Assembly: GCF_019400745.1 (NCBI RefSeq)
Contig: NZ_WJIB01000010.1
Location: forward strand, 124,001 to 188,000
Origin: Cohnella sp. CFH 77786
GTDB lineage: Bacteria; Bacillota; Bacilli; Paenibacillales; Paenibacillaceae
Direction: 5' to 3'
DNA: 64,000 nucleotides
Shown: piece after piece, positions 27,080-36,061 of the stretch
How positions within the stretch are numbered: position 1 is the first letter of the stretch
Layout: each line of letters begins with the position of its first letter
The notes under the pieces: model-generated
Told to the model about the DNA's origin: nothing
Seen by the model: only the letters and a program-made list of their open reading frames with translations
Databases searched by the model: none
Program-made: the position numbers and the translations under genes

Positions 27080-27379
27080 ATGAAACGCACGCTTCTCATC
27101 GGCGCCCTGATTCTGGCTTGCCAAATGCTGTTCGCGGGAATGGCCAGCGCGGCGAAGTACAGCTCTTCCGACGATAAATACGTGAACCTCAACGTTCCGG
27201 TATCGCTTCCGAAGACGAATACGGGCAGCCTGACGTTTGACACGCAACAGTCGCTGTACACCAACGTGATCAATCCTGCGCTCAGCCCGACTGGCGTAGA
27301 CTACAACTACTACTACTGCTGGGTCACCGTGAACGGGGATCCGGTCATTGCCGTCGATCCCGCAAAATTCGCGTACTAA
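27080..27379 (+). CDS. small exported protein under c-di-GMP control (99 aa)
   Basis: A 99-residue protein with a clear Sec signal peptide (residues 1-24, cleavage after ASA). The mature part is about 75 residues, rich in Ser, Asn, Thr and Tyr (YSSSDDKYVNLNVPVSLPK, DYNYYYCWVTVNGDP), with a single Cys. It looks like a beta-rich secreted peptide or matrix component. GGAGG lies eight bases before the ATG. It follows the riboswitch directly and has its own terminator. No family recognised; a role in biofilm or sessile growth is inferred from c-di-GMP control only. Confidence 0.85.
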   Translation: MKRTLLIGALILACQMLFAGMASAAKYSSSDDKYVNLNVPVSLPKTNTGSLTFDTQQSLYTNVINPALSPTGVDYNYYYCWVTVNGDPVIAVDPAKFAY

Positions 27380-27418
27380 AAAACTACCGCAGGCACTGTC
27401 CTGACGGTAGTTTTTTTT
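27378..27418. terminator. bidirectional terminator
   Basis: AAAAAACTACCG and CGGTAGTTTTTT pair, with an inner CAGG/CCTG step. Ends in T on both strands, serving the exported protein and the leftward SerRS-like gene. Confidence 0.88.
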
Positions 27419-27424
27419 CTGCAT

Positions 27425-28346
<922 letters not shown>

Positions 28347-28375
28347 ATTCTATAATTTCAGCCGCGTGTTGTCAA
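28347..28375 (-). promoter_or_regulatory. promoter of the SerRS-like T-box transcript
   Basis: Minus-strand TTGACA (28370-28375) and TAGAAT (28347-28352) with 17-bp spacing, directly before the T-box leader. Near-consensus, so the truncated gene still has a strong intact promoter. Confidence 0.8.
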
Positions 28376-28490
28376 TCTGCTCCGGCTTCTTCATGGCGAT
28401 AAAAATACGTATGATAGGCGCACGCTGTTCCTATGCCGCCCGCTGACAAATAGGATATCGGAGTGCAGGTTCAGAAAGGAGATCGAACGC

Positions 28491-29036
28491 ATGGCAACTC
28501 CTTCTTCGCCGAAGAAAGTCCGGATCCGGTTGTCCCCGCCCCCGAACATCTACTTCAGCAAAATCCTGAACTCGGTCGGCAACGACCCGCTCGTTCAAGT
28601 GGATCCTCTGCGCCAGCTACCGAACGGCAACTATCTGATCACCATCCGGGTGCGCGGCAGCCAGAAAGCGCGGGCCCTCGCCACCTTGCTCGTACCGGCC
28701 GTTACGATCGGCAACATTAGGATATCGGTGCAGGTCCGTACCCAGCAAGGGACACTGGTCAGTCCGATCCAAGGCAGCCTGACCCCGAGCCAGATTGCAG
28801 CGCTTTACCGAGTCGCCCTCCGGACGAACCGCTTATTCAGCTTCGTTACCGTTCGGAACCTACCGATCGTGGCCGTATTCCCCGTATTCAAAGCCGTCGT
28901 CGTGCAGTATTTCGCCGATAATCTCGCCGACCTGTACCGCAACATCAACCAGGTCGCGGCCGATGTTTTCCGGGACGTTCTGAGGCCGACCATCGGACAG
29001 ACCCCGATCCAATTCTCCACGGCGCAGAAGCAGTAG
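28491..29036 (+). CDS. hypothetical protein (181 aa)
   Basis: A 181-residue protein with AGAAAGGAGAT upstream of the ATG. It is rich in Val, Ile, Arg, Pro and Gln, with a repetitive beta-strand feel (ISVQVRTQQGTLVSPIQGSL) and a C-terminal half of predicted helices (YFADNLADLYRNINQVAADV). No signal peptide. No family recognised. It is convergent with the AAA ATPase gene, with only five bases between stops. A spore or envelope structural role would be a guess. Confidence 0.7.
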   Translation: MATPSSPKKVRIRLSPPPNIYFSKILNSVGNDPLVQVDPLRQLPNGNYLITIRVRGSQKARALATLLVPAVTIGNIRISVQVRTQQGTLVSPIQGSLTPSQIAALYRVALRTNRLFSFVTVRNLPIVAVFPVFKAVVVQYFADNLADLYRNINQVAADVFRDVLRPTIGQTPIQFSTAQKQ

Positions 29037-29041
29037 GGCGT

Positions 29042-30358
29042 CTATTCCGTCTGCGTGAACCCGAGTCTGCGCGGCTGCGCGTCCGTCATCCATTCACGGC
29101 TGCGCCCCTTGGACAAATCCGACTTCATGGCGGCGATCAGCCGCTCCAGGTTGACTTCCCCTTCGTAATGCGTCTGCAAGGCGGCGGAGGCATATAACTC
29201 GCTAAGCTGGGCGAGCGAGAACCCCTCCGTCTTGCGGGCCGCCTCGGCAACGGCTTCATCATCCGCGAGCCGCCCCATGCCAATATGAACCAGATAGGCT
29301 AGGCGCAGCGGCTCATTCGGCGTCTTCACCTCGTAAGCCCGGTCGAATCGCCCGGCCCGGTTCATGAGCGCGGGATCGATTTTCTCCGGGTAGTTCGTCG
29401 TCCCGATGAGATAGATCCCTTCCTTCGACGTCGCCCCGTCCAGCGTGTTCAGGAAGAACGAACGGCAAGAGGCCGGCATCGAATCGATGTCCTCGATGAC
29501 GAGCACCATCGGCGCCATTTGAGCGGCGGACGCGAATACCTCTTGAATCGATCCGCTGCTCGTATGCTCGGTGATCTGCCAATACGCCACGGGGGCTCCG
29601 GTGGTAGAGGCGATGGATTTGACCAGCGTCGTTTTGCCGTTGCCCGGTTTGCCGTACAGCAGAATGCCTCTTTTGTATGGAATGCCGTAGGTTTGAAAGA
29701 ACGATCGGTCCTTGGAGAAAAATTCGTCGACCGAGCGGTAGATTTGCGTTTTCAGCTCTTCCTCCAGGAACACGTCGCCTCGGGTAACGGTATTCGCGAG
29801 CATTTCCCGGGTTTGCTCCAAACCATCGCCCGTATCGGTAAACACGACGATCTTGGTGTCCGCCCGCTGGCGCTTCCTCATCCCCTCCAGAAACCGGACA
29901 AGCCCCTCGTCGGATTCGCCGAAAATGAGATCTTCGAACCCGAGACCGTGCAGCGTAAGCCTCGGAATCCGTGCCAACGCGACGCGATGCTGCGGATAAA
30001 CGAACAAATTGTTGCGAACGGCCGGTCTGATCGCATACCCGATCCGTTCCGGATCGCGGTCATTGGAATATTCGAACACATTCGTCTCCACCAAATCGAA
30101 CAGGCTGGCCATATGGACCACACCCTCGTATCCATTGCGGATGTCTTCCTCGAGCCCGTTCCACACTTCGCAGCCGTCTTCTTGCTCGTACAGTCGAAAC
30201 CCGCACCCGAATCGCCCGCTCAGGAAATCGACGATCGTTTGGGTCGCCGCGATGTAATTGAAATATTTGGCCGCGTCCAGCGGTTGGCCGGAGGATTGCT
30301 CCGCCCGAATCAGGAACTTCGGCTCTGCTGTTGTTTTCATTTTCATGGAACTCGCCAT
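29042..30358 (-). CDS. AAA-family ATPase in operon with rtcB
   Basis: A 438-residue protein. Residues 1-200 are an uncharacterised N-terminal region. The AAA core has Walker A GKPGNGKTT near residue 235, Walker B VLVIEDID, sensor 1 IGTTNYPEKIDPALMNRAGR, and a helical lid. The arrangement resembles Bcs1/FtsH-like remodelling ATPases. It starts seven bases after the RtcB stop and must be co-transcribed with it. It may remodel RNA-protein complexes for the ligase, which is inference from position only. Confidence 0.88.
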   Translation of the reverse strand: MASSMKMKTTAEPKFLIRAEQSSGQPLDAAKYFNYIAATQTIVDFLSGRFGCGFRLYEQEDGCEVWNGLEEDIRNGYEGVVHMASLFDLVETNVFEYSNDRDPERIGYAIRPAVRNNLFVYPQHRVALARIPRLTLHGLGFEDLIFGESDEGLVRFLEGMRKRQRADTKIVVFTDTGDGLEQTREMLANTVTRGDVFLEEELKTQIYRSVDEFFSKDRSFFQTYGIPYKRGILLYGKPGNGKTTLVKSIASTTGAPVAYWQITEHTSSGSIQEVFASAAQMAPMVLVIEDIDSMPASCRSFFLNTLDGATSKEGIYLIGTTNYPEKIDPALMNRAGRFDRAYEVKTPNEPLRLAYLVHIGMGRLADDEAVAEAARKTEGFSLAQLSELYASAALQTHYEGEVNLERLIAAMKSDLSKGRSREWMTDAQPRRLGFTQTE

Positions 30359-30365
30359 ATTCTCC

Positions 30366-31790
30366 TCACACTCCTTTCACCGCCGCCAGCGGACGGCACC
30401 TCGCCACGACGGAGGCCAGCCGCGCCTGAACGACGCTGTCGATAATTTGATCTACGTCCTTGTATGCTTGGGGAGACTCATCGATCAGCGCTTCGAGCGC
30501 CCGATGGTTAAGCACGACTTCGTCCTCTTGGCCGATTCGGAGAGAAGAAGCGAACTCGTCAACCGTGACGAGCTGTTTCGTCGCATTCCGCGAACGGACC
30601 CTGCCTGCTCCGTGGCAGATGGAATGGTAGTTTCGCGCACCCTCCGTAGAGCCGACCATGAGATAAGAGGCCGTCCCCATCGAACCGGGGATGAGCGCCG
30701 GATGCCCCGTTTCCCGGTAAGCCTCCGGATTCCCCGCATGGCCGGCCGGCAAGGCCCGGGTCGTTCCTTTGCGATGAACGAGGCAAGGTTCGTCACCGTG
30801 ACTCTCCTCGCAAGCGTAGTTGTGCATCAAGTCGTACAGCGTGCGCAGCTCTGCCTGCGGGCCGAACGTTTCCCGGAACGCTTCGCGGACGGCATAGGCG
30901 ATCAGATGGCGGTTCGCAACCGCGAAATTCAAAGCGGAATACATCAGGTTGGCGTACGTCCGGCCGGCTTCGCTGTCCAGAGGCGCATACACCAGCTTCG
31001 GGTCCGGGGTGCCAAGACCGAGCTTGCGCATCGTCTTCGCCACCTCCGATCCGCTGTATTGGTTCACCGCGCCGCCCCAGGAACGGGATCCGGAATGGAT
31101 CATGACCGCCACTTGACCGTCTGTGAGTCCCCAGCGCTCCCCGATTGCCCGGTTATCCTCGTTCACGTTGACCGCCTGGATTTCGATAAAATGATTGCCG
31201 TTCCCCAGCGTGCCCAACTGCCGGTGGGACCGGTGCCACACCGGTTCCGGGATCCGGTTGAGAACGTCCTCGTCGTAACGGAACCTGCTGCTCTCGACAT
31301 GTGTCAAGGACGTCGCCTTTCGCGGCGTATACGCATCCGGAATGTACTTGCCCGGCAGACCGTGAAGTCCTTTGAGCAGCACGTCTTCCAAGCGAATGTC
31401 GGAAAAATGACCCCTCGAATGGTTCTCGACCGGAATCCGTTTCTCGATCGCTTTGACCAGTTTTCGCCGCAGCTTTACATCTTGCAAATCTTGCACCTGC
31501 AAATTCGTCAGATGTACCCGCATCCCGCAGCCGATGTCGCTTCCGACGATAGACGGAGATACGAAGCCATCGTGCGTCCCCCATACAGCCGTCGTGCCGA
31601 TGCAAGTGCCGACTCCGACATGGGCATCCGGCGTGTAGCTCATGTACCGGATATTCGGAATTTGCAGATTGTTGTTCGCCATCTCGAGCACCTTGGCCCC
31701 CATGGCGCGGTAAAGATCGTCGTGGGCGAATACGTGCAAGTCCCCTGCGGGGAGATCGATCCGCCGGTAATAAACATCGTTTGAATTCAT
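30366..31790 (-). CDS. rtcB: RNA-splicing ligase RtcB
   Basis: A 474-residue RtcB. It joins RNA 2',3'-cyclic phosphate or 3'-phosphate ends to 5'-OH ends using GTP and Mn2+. Metal- and GTP-site motifs are visible: GSDIGCGMRVHL, LGNGNHFIEIQ, SGSRSWGG, GSMGTASYLMVG, and SICHGAGR with the His that becomes guanylylated. Length and motifs are complete, so the enzyme should be active. It is expressed from a promoter that overlaps the end of proS, through a leader of about 280 nt with a small open frame and a terminator. Confidence 0.95.
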   Translation of the reverse strand: MNSNDVYYRRIDLPAGDLHVFAHDDLYRAMGAKVLEMANNNLQIPNIRYMSYTPDAHVGVGTCIGTTAVWGTHDGFVSPSIVGSDIGCGMRVHLTNLQVQDLQDVKLRRKLVKAIEKRIPVENHSRGHFSDIRLEDVLLKGLHGLPGKYIPDAYTPRKATSLTHVESSRFRYDEDVLNRIPEPVWHRSHRQLGTLGNGNHFIEIQAVNVNEDNRAIGERWGLTDGQVAVMIHSGSRSWGGAVNQYSGSEVAKTMRKLGLGTPDPKLVYAPLDSEAGRTYANLMYSALNFAVANRHLIAYAVREAFRETFGPQAELRTLYDLMHNYACEESHGDEPCLVHRKGTTRALPAGHAGNPEAYRETGHPALIPGSMGTASYLMVGSTEGARNYHSICHGAGRVRSRNATKQLVTVDEFASSLRIGQEDEVVLNHRALEALIDESPQAYKDVDQIIDSVVQARLASVVARCRPLAAVKGV

Positions 31791-31839
31791 AGAATCCGTA
31801 ATTTCCTCTCTAGTCGATAAATTAAAATGAAAAAAGAAC

Positions 31840-31874
31840 GCAAAAAGACCGCAAGCCCATTCGCTTACGGTCTT
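31840..31874 (-). terminator. leader terminator (attenuator) before rtcB
   Basis: Minus-strand AAGACCGTAAGC, six-base loop, GCTTGCGGTCTT, then T-rich sequence. It sits between the rtcB promoter and the rtcB start, 50 bp before the gene, so it must be overcome for expression. Confidence 0.8.
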
Positions 31875-31933
31875 CGCGCATCGTGAAATGGAAGGTCTAG
31901 CCCTCTCTGCCGATCAAGCGGCTGAATCGAGCG

Positions 31934-32038
31934 TTACCCCTGCCTTTCCCATGCTTGGGCCCGTAGAGGCCGATGGACAATGAACTGGCGATTCGGTTGC
32001 GACAGAGCGGCGTTGCGGCGATTCACGATTCCGGTCAT
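31934..32038 (-). CDS. putative leader peptide in the rtcB 5' region (34 aa)
   Basis: A 34-residue Arg/Gln/Asn-rich frame starting MTGIVNRRNAALSQ. AAAGGAGG lies ten bases before its ATG, and it is the first open frame of the rtcB transcript. Its stop lies about 60 bases before the leader terminator. The strong ribosome site with no other gene in reach is the main support. It could sense translation, as other leader peptides do. Confidence 0.45.
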   Translation of the reverse strand: MTGIVNRRNAALSQPNRQFIVHRPLRAQAWERQG

Positions 32039-32074
32039 GTCCGGTCGGCCTCCTTTCGTTGTAAGATACTGCTT

Positions 32075-32104
32075 ATCATAATGGCTTCAGGGAAGGGCTG
32101 TCAA
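32075..32104 (-). promoter_or_regulatory. rtcB promoter
   Basis: Minus-strand TTGACA (32099-32104) and TATGAT (32075-32080), 18 bp apart. The -35 box overlaps the proS stop codon, so rtcB has its own promoter after proS. Confidence 0.75.
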
Positions 32105-33828
32105 TCGGAAAATAGAAAAAATCTAGCAATCCGATCCATCGCTTCCTCCGCCGTCAGAACCGTCTTCCCCTCCCGGCCGCGTTCTTTGAATTCCACCAAC
32201 CCTTCGCCGGCGTGCTTACCGACGACGAGCCGGAGGGGAATTCCGAAGAGATCCGCATCCTTGAACTTGACGCCGGGACGCTCCTCCCGGTCGTCCATCA
32301 ACACTTCGATCCCGCGATCCGCGAGTGCTCGATACAGCCGATTCGCGAATTCGGATTGCGTCTCATCCTTAACCGATACGACGATCAAGTGAACTTGGAA
32401 AGGAGCGATCGCCATCGGCCAAATCAATCCGTTCTCGTCATGATGCTGCTCCGCCGCGGCGGACAGGATCCTGGACACCCCGATTCCGTAACATCCCATG
32501 ATGACCGGCTCCGCCTGACCGGATGCGTTCTGCACGACCGCCCCCAGTTTCTCGCTGTACTTCGTTCCGAGCTTGAACACATGGCCGACCTCAATCCCCC
32601 GGTGAAATTGCAGGGTCCCTTCCGTGCATCGAGGACACGGATCGTGCAAGGCCGCTTGTCTATAATCTCCTGCAACCTGGAGCGGGAAGTCCCTTCCCGG
32701 ACGAACGTTTCGGAAATGGAAGTCCGTTTCATTGGCACCCGCAATTCCGCTGCTCATCCGAGCGACAGCTTGATCGATCAACAGCGGGATCCCCATATCC
32801 ACCGGCCCCACGAAGCCGATAGGAGTCCCCGTCGCACGCACCACAGTTTCGGCATCGGCCATCTCCACCTGTGCGGCGCCCAGCTGTTGCTTCACCTTGA
32901 TCTCATTCACCTCATGGTCTCCCCGAATCAGTACGGCAACCGGCTGCCCATCGGCGGAGACCACGATCGTCTTGATGATATCCCGCGGTTCGATCCTCAG
33001 CATTTCGGCGAGTTGTTCGATCGTCCGCGCGCCGGGAGTATGGATTTTCTCCATGGCAGGATAAGCCGCTGGAGTTTCCGCCGTATCTACGACCGGCTCC
33101 CCTGAAGCGCGTACTTCCGCTTTCTCCAGATTCGCCGAGTAGTCGCAACGGGAACACGTCACGACGGTGTCTTCCCCGAACTCGGCCAACGCCATGAACT
33201 CGTGCGTGCCGCCTTCTCCGCCGATCGCTCCCGCATCGGCCTCCACCGCCCGAACGTTCAAGCCGCAGCGTTGGAAGATCCTCCGGTAGGCCTCGTACAT
33301 CCGCCAGTAGGAAGCGTCCAGCCCTTCCCGACTCGCATCGAAAGAATACGCGTCTTTCATCAGAAACTCTCTTCCCCGCAGAAGTCCGTACCGGGGGCGC
33401 TTCTCATCGCGGAATTTGGTCTGAATTTGATACAACGTGACCGGAAGCTTCCTGTAGGAGGCAATCTCATCCCGAATCAGAGCGGTCACGACTTCCTCGT
33501 GCGTCGGACCGAGCGCGAATTCTCTGGCGTGCCGGTCGTTCACCCGGATCAATTCGGGACCGTACGCGTCGTAACGGCCGGACTCCTTCCACAGCTCCGA
33601 CGGCTGCAGGGCAGGCATCAGCATCTCCTGGGCGCCCGCACGGTCCATCTCCTCCCGGATGATCCGCTCTACTTTCCGGAGCACTCGCCATCCGAGCGGC
33701 AAGTACGAATAGATGCCGGACGCCAACTGGCGGATGAACCCGGCTCGGAGCATCCATTGGTGGCTGACGGCTTCCGCGTCGGAAGGAGCCTCTCTCAGGG
33801 TCGGCGCGAACAAATGGGATTGTTTCAT
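32101..33828 (-). CDS. proS: prolyl-tRNA synthetase, bacterial type with editing domain
   Basis: A 575-residue class II enzyme that charges tRNA-Pro with proline. Motif 1 is near residues 50-80 (GWRVLRKVERIIREEMDRAGAQ, seen in part). Motif 2 is FRDEKRPRYGLLRGREFLMK. The INS/YbaK editing domain lies at about residues 220-400, and the anticodon domain ends the protein. The ATG with AAGGAGGAACCT upstream is preferred over an earlier in-frame ATG that would fall in the T-box terminator region. A T-box leader controls it. Confidence 0.96.
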   Translation of the reverse strand: MKQSHLFAPTLREAPSDAEAVSHQWMLRAGFIRQLASGIYSYLPLGWRVLRKVERIIREEMDRAGAQEMLMPALQPSELWKESGRYDAYGPELIRVNDRHAREFALGPTHEEVVTALIRDEIASYRKLPVTLYQIQTKFRDEKRPRYGLLRGREFLMKDAYSFDASREGLDASYWRMYEAYRRIFQRCGLNVRAVEADAGAIGGEGGTHEFMALAEFGEDTVVTCSRCDYSANLEKAEVRASGEPVVDTAETPAAYPAMEKIHTPGARTIEQLAEMLRIEPRDIIKTIVVSADGQPVAVLIRGDHEVNEIKVKQQLGAAQVEMADAETVVRATGTPIGFVGPVDMGIPLLIDQAVARMSSGIAGANETDFHFRNVRPGRDFPLQVAGDYRQAALHDPCPRCTEGTLQFHRGIEVGHVFKLGTKYSEKLGAVVQNASGQAEPVIMGCYGIGVSRILSAAAEQHHDENGLIWPMAIAPFQVHLIVVSVKDETQSEFANRLYRALADRGIEVLMDDREERPGVKFKDADLFGIPLRLVVGKHAGEGLVEFKERGREGKTVLTAEEAMDRIARFFLFSD

Positions 33829-33859
33829 AGGTTCCTCCTTGACCAGCGGAAATAGAAAA

Positions 33860-34118
33860 CAAAAAAACGCATCCGTCAGGGACGAATGCGTTCGTGGTAC
33901 CACCCTTATTCAACCGGAGCGGCAAGCCGCCCGGTCCTCGTCGGATAACGGGAATATCCCGGCAGCGGATACTCCGGTTCTCCGCTGCGGCTCGCCAGGC
34001 GGGGAGCGTCCATTCGCGTCGAGAAACCTTGCAGCCGGCGGGTTTCTTCTCTGGGCGACCGATATTGGACTTCGTTTCCTGGGGTCATAGCCGTTCGATA
34101 TGACTTTTCGTATGGCTA
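33860..34118 (-). ncRNA. T-box riboswitch of proS
   Basis: Minus strand carries AATAAGGGTGGTACCACG, the T-box, followed by terminator ACGCATTCGTCC / GGATGCGT and seven T. The bulge TGGT pairs with ACCA ends, consistent with A73 of tRNA-Pro. Stem I occupies the first 150 nt. Uncharged tRNA-Pro should allow read-through into proS. Confidence 0.93.
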
Positions 34119-34120
34119 GT

Positions 34121-34149
34121 AATTTACGCTACCGGCACAACGCTGTCAA
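34121..34149 (-). promoter_or_regulatory. proS promoter
   Basis: Minus-strand TTGACA (34144-34149) and TAAATT (34121-34126) with 17-bp spacing, just before the T-box leader. The region 34150-34280 is AT-rich and holds nothing else I can name. Confidence 0.78.
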
Positions 34150-34280
34150 GCGTCACTTGCGGCATGCGCTACGGAGGAATTCCATTGGCTTGCGTGGCAC
34201 AGCACAATTAATATGATTATATAATTATGCCATTAATTATCGGCCATTATCACGTTACTGCCGGCCTTGGATCGAGACGT

Positions 34281-34862
34281 TCAGTTCCCAGCCGCGGCCG
34301 CATAGCCCCGGTAAGGCGTCTTGGTAAAGCGGTTGGACACGGAGGAAGCAACGATCGCCTCCGGCTTCACCCTGGCCGACAATCCCATGCCCTCGATCCT
34401 TCCGACCATCTCCGCCACGAACGCCGACGTCCGGTTCCGCTTCTCGTCGGTACCCGCGTCGATGTCGATGAAGAGCCGCAGCTCCGCGCCTTGATACACG
34501 TGCGGAAGGAGAATGTCCTCCAGCAGCGCGCGTTTGGACGGATCGAAGTACGCCGCGATCTCTTGGCTGTACGTCGTTTCCAAGGTCAGCTTCTCCCGGA
34601 TCGACCGGATTTCCCGCGGCAGAATCACCTGGCGGTAGCAGAACCAAGCTCCACGTCCCGGCCGGAAAATCACGACGGACGTCACGAACTTCGTATGCCC
34701 GGCATGGACCTGCGCGTCCGTTCCGATGACGAGCTCGTAGGCGGCGCGCGGTACGCCCCGCATGAAGCCTTGAATCCGATCGAACACTTCGTCCAGCGGC
34801 ATGTTCCGTTCGGATAGGTTGCGGAATACCTTTTCGTGGATCAACGGATATTGCTTTTTCAT
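34281..34862 (-). CDS. YkuK-family (DUF458) RNase H-like protein
   Basis: A 193-residue protein of the YkuK family, an RNase H-like fold. Family segments visible: FRNLSERNMPLDEVFDRI, LVIGTDAQVHAGHTKFVTSV, GAWFCYRQVILPREIRSIRE, and LRLFIDIDAGTDEKRNRTS. The acidic residues of IGTDAQ and FIDIDAG fit the metal-binding positions of RNase H folds. The start follows GAGGTGAAAGCC; an earlier ATG lacks a ribosome site. The leader contains a small open frame and a terminator. Function is undefined in the family; spore-related and RNA roles have been suggested. Confidence 0.88.
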   Translation of the reverse strand: MKKQYPLIHEKVFRNLSERNMPLDEVFDRIQGFMRGVPRAAYELVIGTDAQVHAGHTKFVTSVVIFRPGRGAWFCYRQVILPREIRSIREKLTLETTYSQEIAAYFDPSKRALLEDILLPHVYQGAELRLFIDIDAGTDEKRNRTSAFVAEMVGRIEGMGLSARVKPEAIVASSVSNRFTKTPYRGYAAAAGN

Positions 34863-34905
34863 GGCTTTCACCTCATTCGCAAGGTTGGCTGCTTCCTTTC
34901 CCGAC

Positions 34906-34976
34906 AAAATAAAAAGCTACCTGTCGCCGGCCCCCTCCGCCTTCAAGGCGGATGCGAAACCGGATCCCAGATAGCT
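34906..34976 (-). terminator. structured leader terminator before ykuK
   Basis: Minus strand: outer stem AGCTATCTG / CAGGTAGCT, middle CCGG/CCGG, inner hairpin CCGCCTTGAAGGCGG, then TTTTTATTTT. It lies 45 bp before the ykuK start. The small upstream frame ends inside it, so ribosomes finishing that frame would open the outer stem. Confidence 0.7.
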
Positions 34977-35140
34977 GGATAAGCGCGCATAGAGGAACGT
35001 TCGCCGTTTCTGCGCCTGCGTTCCTGTCCGTTCAACGATAAGACGGGACCGTTCCGCAGCATCGCGAATCGGCTATCCGAAGCGTTATGCTCTTGGACCC
35101 TATCCAGCCGATTGTGCGGATCGTTGCGCAGTTGGCGCAT
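34943..35140 (-). CDS. putative leader open frame before ykuK (65 aa)
   Basis: A 65-residue frame starting MRQLRNDPHNRLDRV, very rich in Arg and Asn. AAAGGAGG lies upstream (11-base spacing) and a -10 box TATAAT is at 35166-35171. The last 12 codons overlap the 5' arm of the leader terminator. Composition does not look like a folded protein. I take it as a regulatory leader peptide rather than a working protein; the evidence is position and signals only. Confidence 0.4.
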   Translation of the reverse strand: MRQLRNDPHNRLDRVQEHNASDSRFAMLRNGPVLSLNGQERRRRNGERSSMRAYPAIWDPVSHPP

Positions 35141-35263
35141 CGCGAACGTCACCTCCTTTCGTTTCATTATACGATATGTACTTTAGTGGAGTATTAAACA
35201 GACTCCGTTGGGCGCTTTCGCTCCGCTTCGAAGTATTTCTTTCAGGCGCAAGGCGAAACTGAG

Positions 35264-35285
35264 AAAAAGGACATGTGACCTTTTT
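35264..35285. promoter_or_regulatory. palindrome upstream of the Crp-family gene
   Basis: AAAAAGG, ACATGTGA, CCTTTTT: a 22-bp inverted repeat about 50 bp before the start of the Crp-like regulator. It is a plausible autoregulatory operator. Confidence 0.4.
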
Positions 35286-35335
35286 ATCAGCCCGAAGCAT
35301 CTGCTAAGATAATCTTGTCAAAGGGGCAGTGCCAG

Positions 35336-36061
35336 TTGGATGCTGTTGAAGCCATCAATAAAGACGAGAAGATTCAGGCTTTTATGGCCGGAATACCCGA
35401 GTACATCCGTTCGAAATTCGTGCCGTCCGTTTTCGCGAAAGATTCGGTCGTCGCCAAAAAAGATGCCCAAACGGACCACGCCTATCTGGTCCTCAAAGGG
35501 TTATTGAGGGTTGTTGCGGAGTTTGAGGACGGGAACCATTATTTGTTTGCCCAAATCAAGCCTTTTTCTTTCGTCTCCGACTTGGAGGCGCTTTCGGAAC
35601 AGACGGTAAACGCCGTTACCGTCGTCGCGGCCGAAGACAGCGTTTTGCTAAGAATGGATATTCGCGACTTTATCCGCTTCTTAAAGACGGATCACGGGTT
35701 TCTTCTGCTGGTGTCGGGCTCGCTCGCCAAAAAAATGTTCCAAAGATCCGTGGAAATGGGCGCCGGTTTGTACAAAGCCGGTCTGCAGAAAGTGATCCTG
35801 TATTTGCTCAAACGCTGCCAGGAAGAAGCGCCGGATCCTCGCAAGCCGTTGATTCTGAACCAAACGCGGCCCGTGATCGCCAGCGAGATCGGGATCAGCG
35901 TCAAAACGTTGAACCGCAGTTTGCAAAAGTTGAAGCAGGCCGGTCGAATCCACATCGCGCGGGGGAAAATACAAATTACGGAGAAACAATACGGAGATCT
36001 TCTCCTGCAATCGCAAGAAAGTCCATCTTCATCCATTCGGCCGGGAGGATCGGGGTCATGA
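35336..36061 (+). CDS. Crp/Fnr-family transcriptional regulator (YeiL-like)
   Basis: A 241-residue regulator. Residues 10-125 form a cyclic-nucleotide-binding-like beta barrel (KDSVVAKKDAQTDHAYLVLKG). The C-terminal helix-turn-helix is RPVIASEIGISVKTLNRSLQKLKQAG. No Fe-S cysteine cluster is seen. TTG start at 35336 with AAAGGGG at nine-base spacing; another TTG at 35315 lacks a site. It overlaps the transporter gene by four bases and leads an operon with a guanine deaminase, so it may respond to purine or nitrogen status. Confidence 0.88.
   Translation: MDAVEAINKDEKIQAFMAGIPEYIRSKFVPSVFAKDSVVAKKDAQTDHAYLVLKGLLRVVAEFEDGNHYLFAQIKPFSFVSDLEALSEQTVNAVTVVAAEDSVLLRMDIRDFIRFLKTDHGFLLLVSGSLAKKMFQRSVEMGAGLYKAGLQKVILYLLKRCQEEAPDPRKPLILNQTRPVIASEIGISVKTLNRSLQKLKQAGRIHIARGKIQITEKQYGDLLLQSQESPSSSIRPGGSGS

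Noticed and set aside
34100..34280. Possible tRNA or other RNA gene in the AT-rich gap before ykuK's end
   Set aside because: No cloverleaf or T-arm motif seen; the region is explained by the proS promoter.
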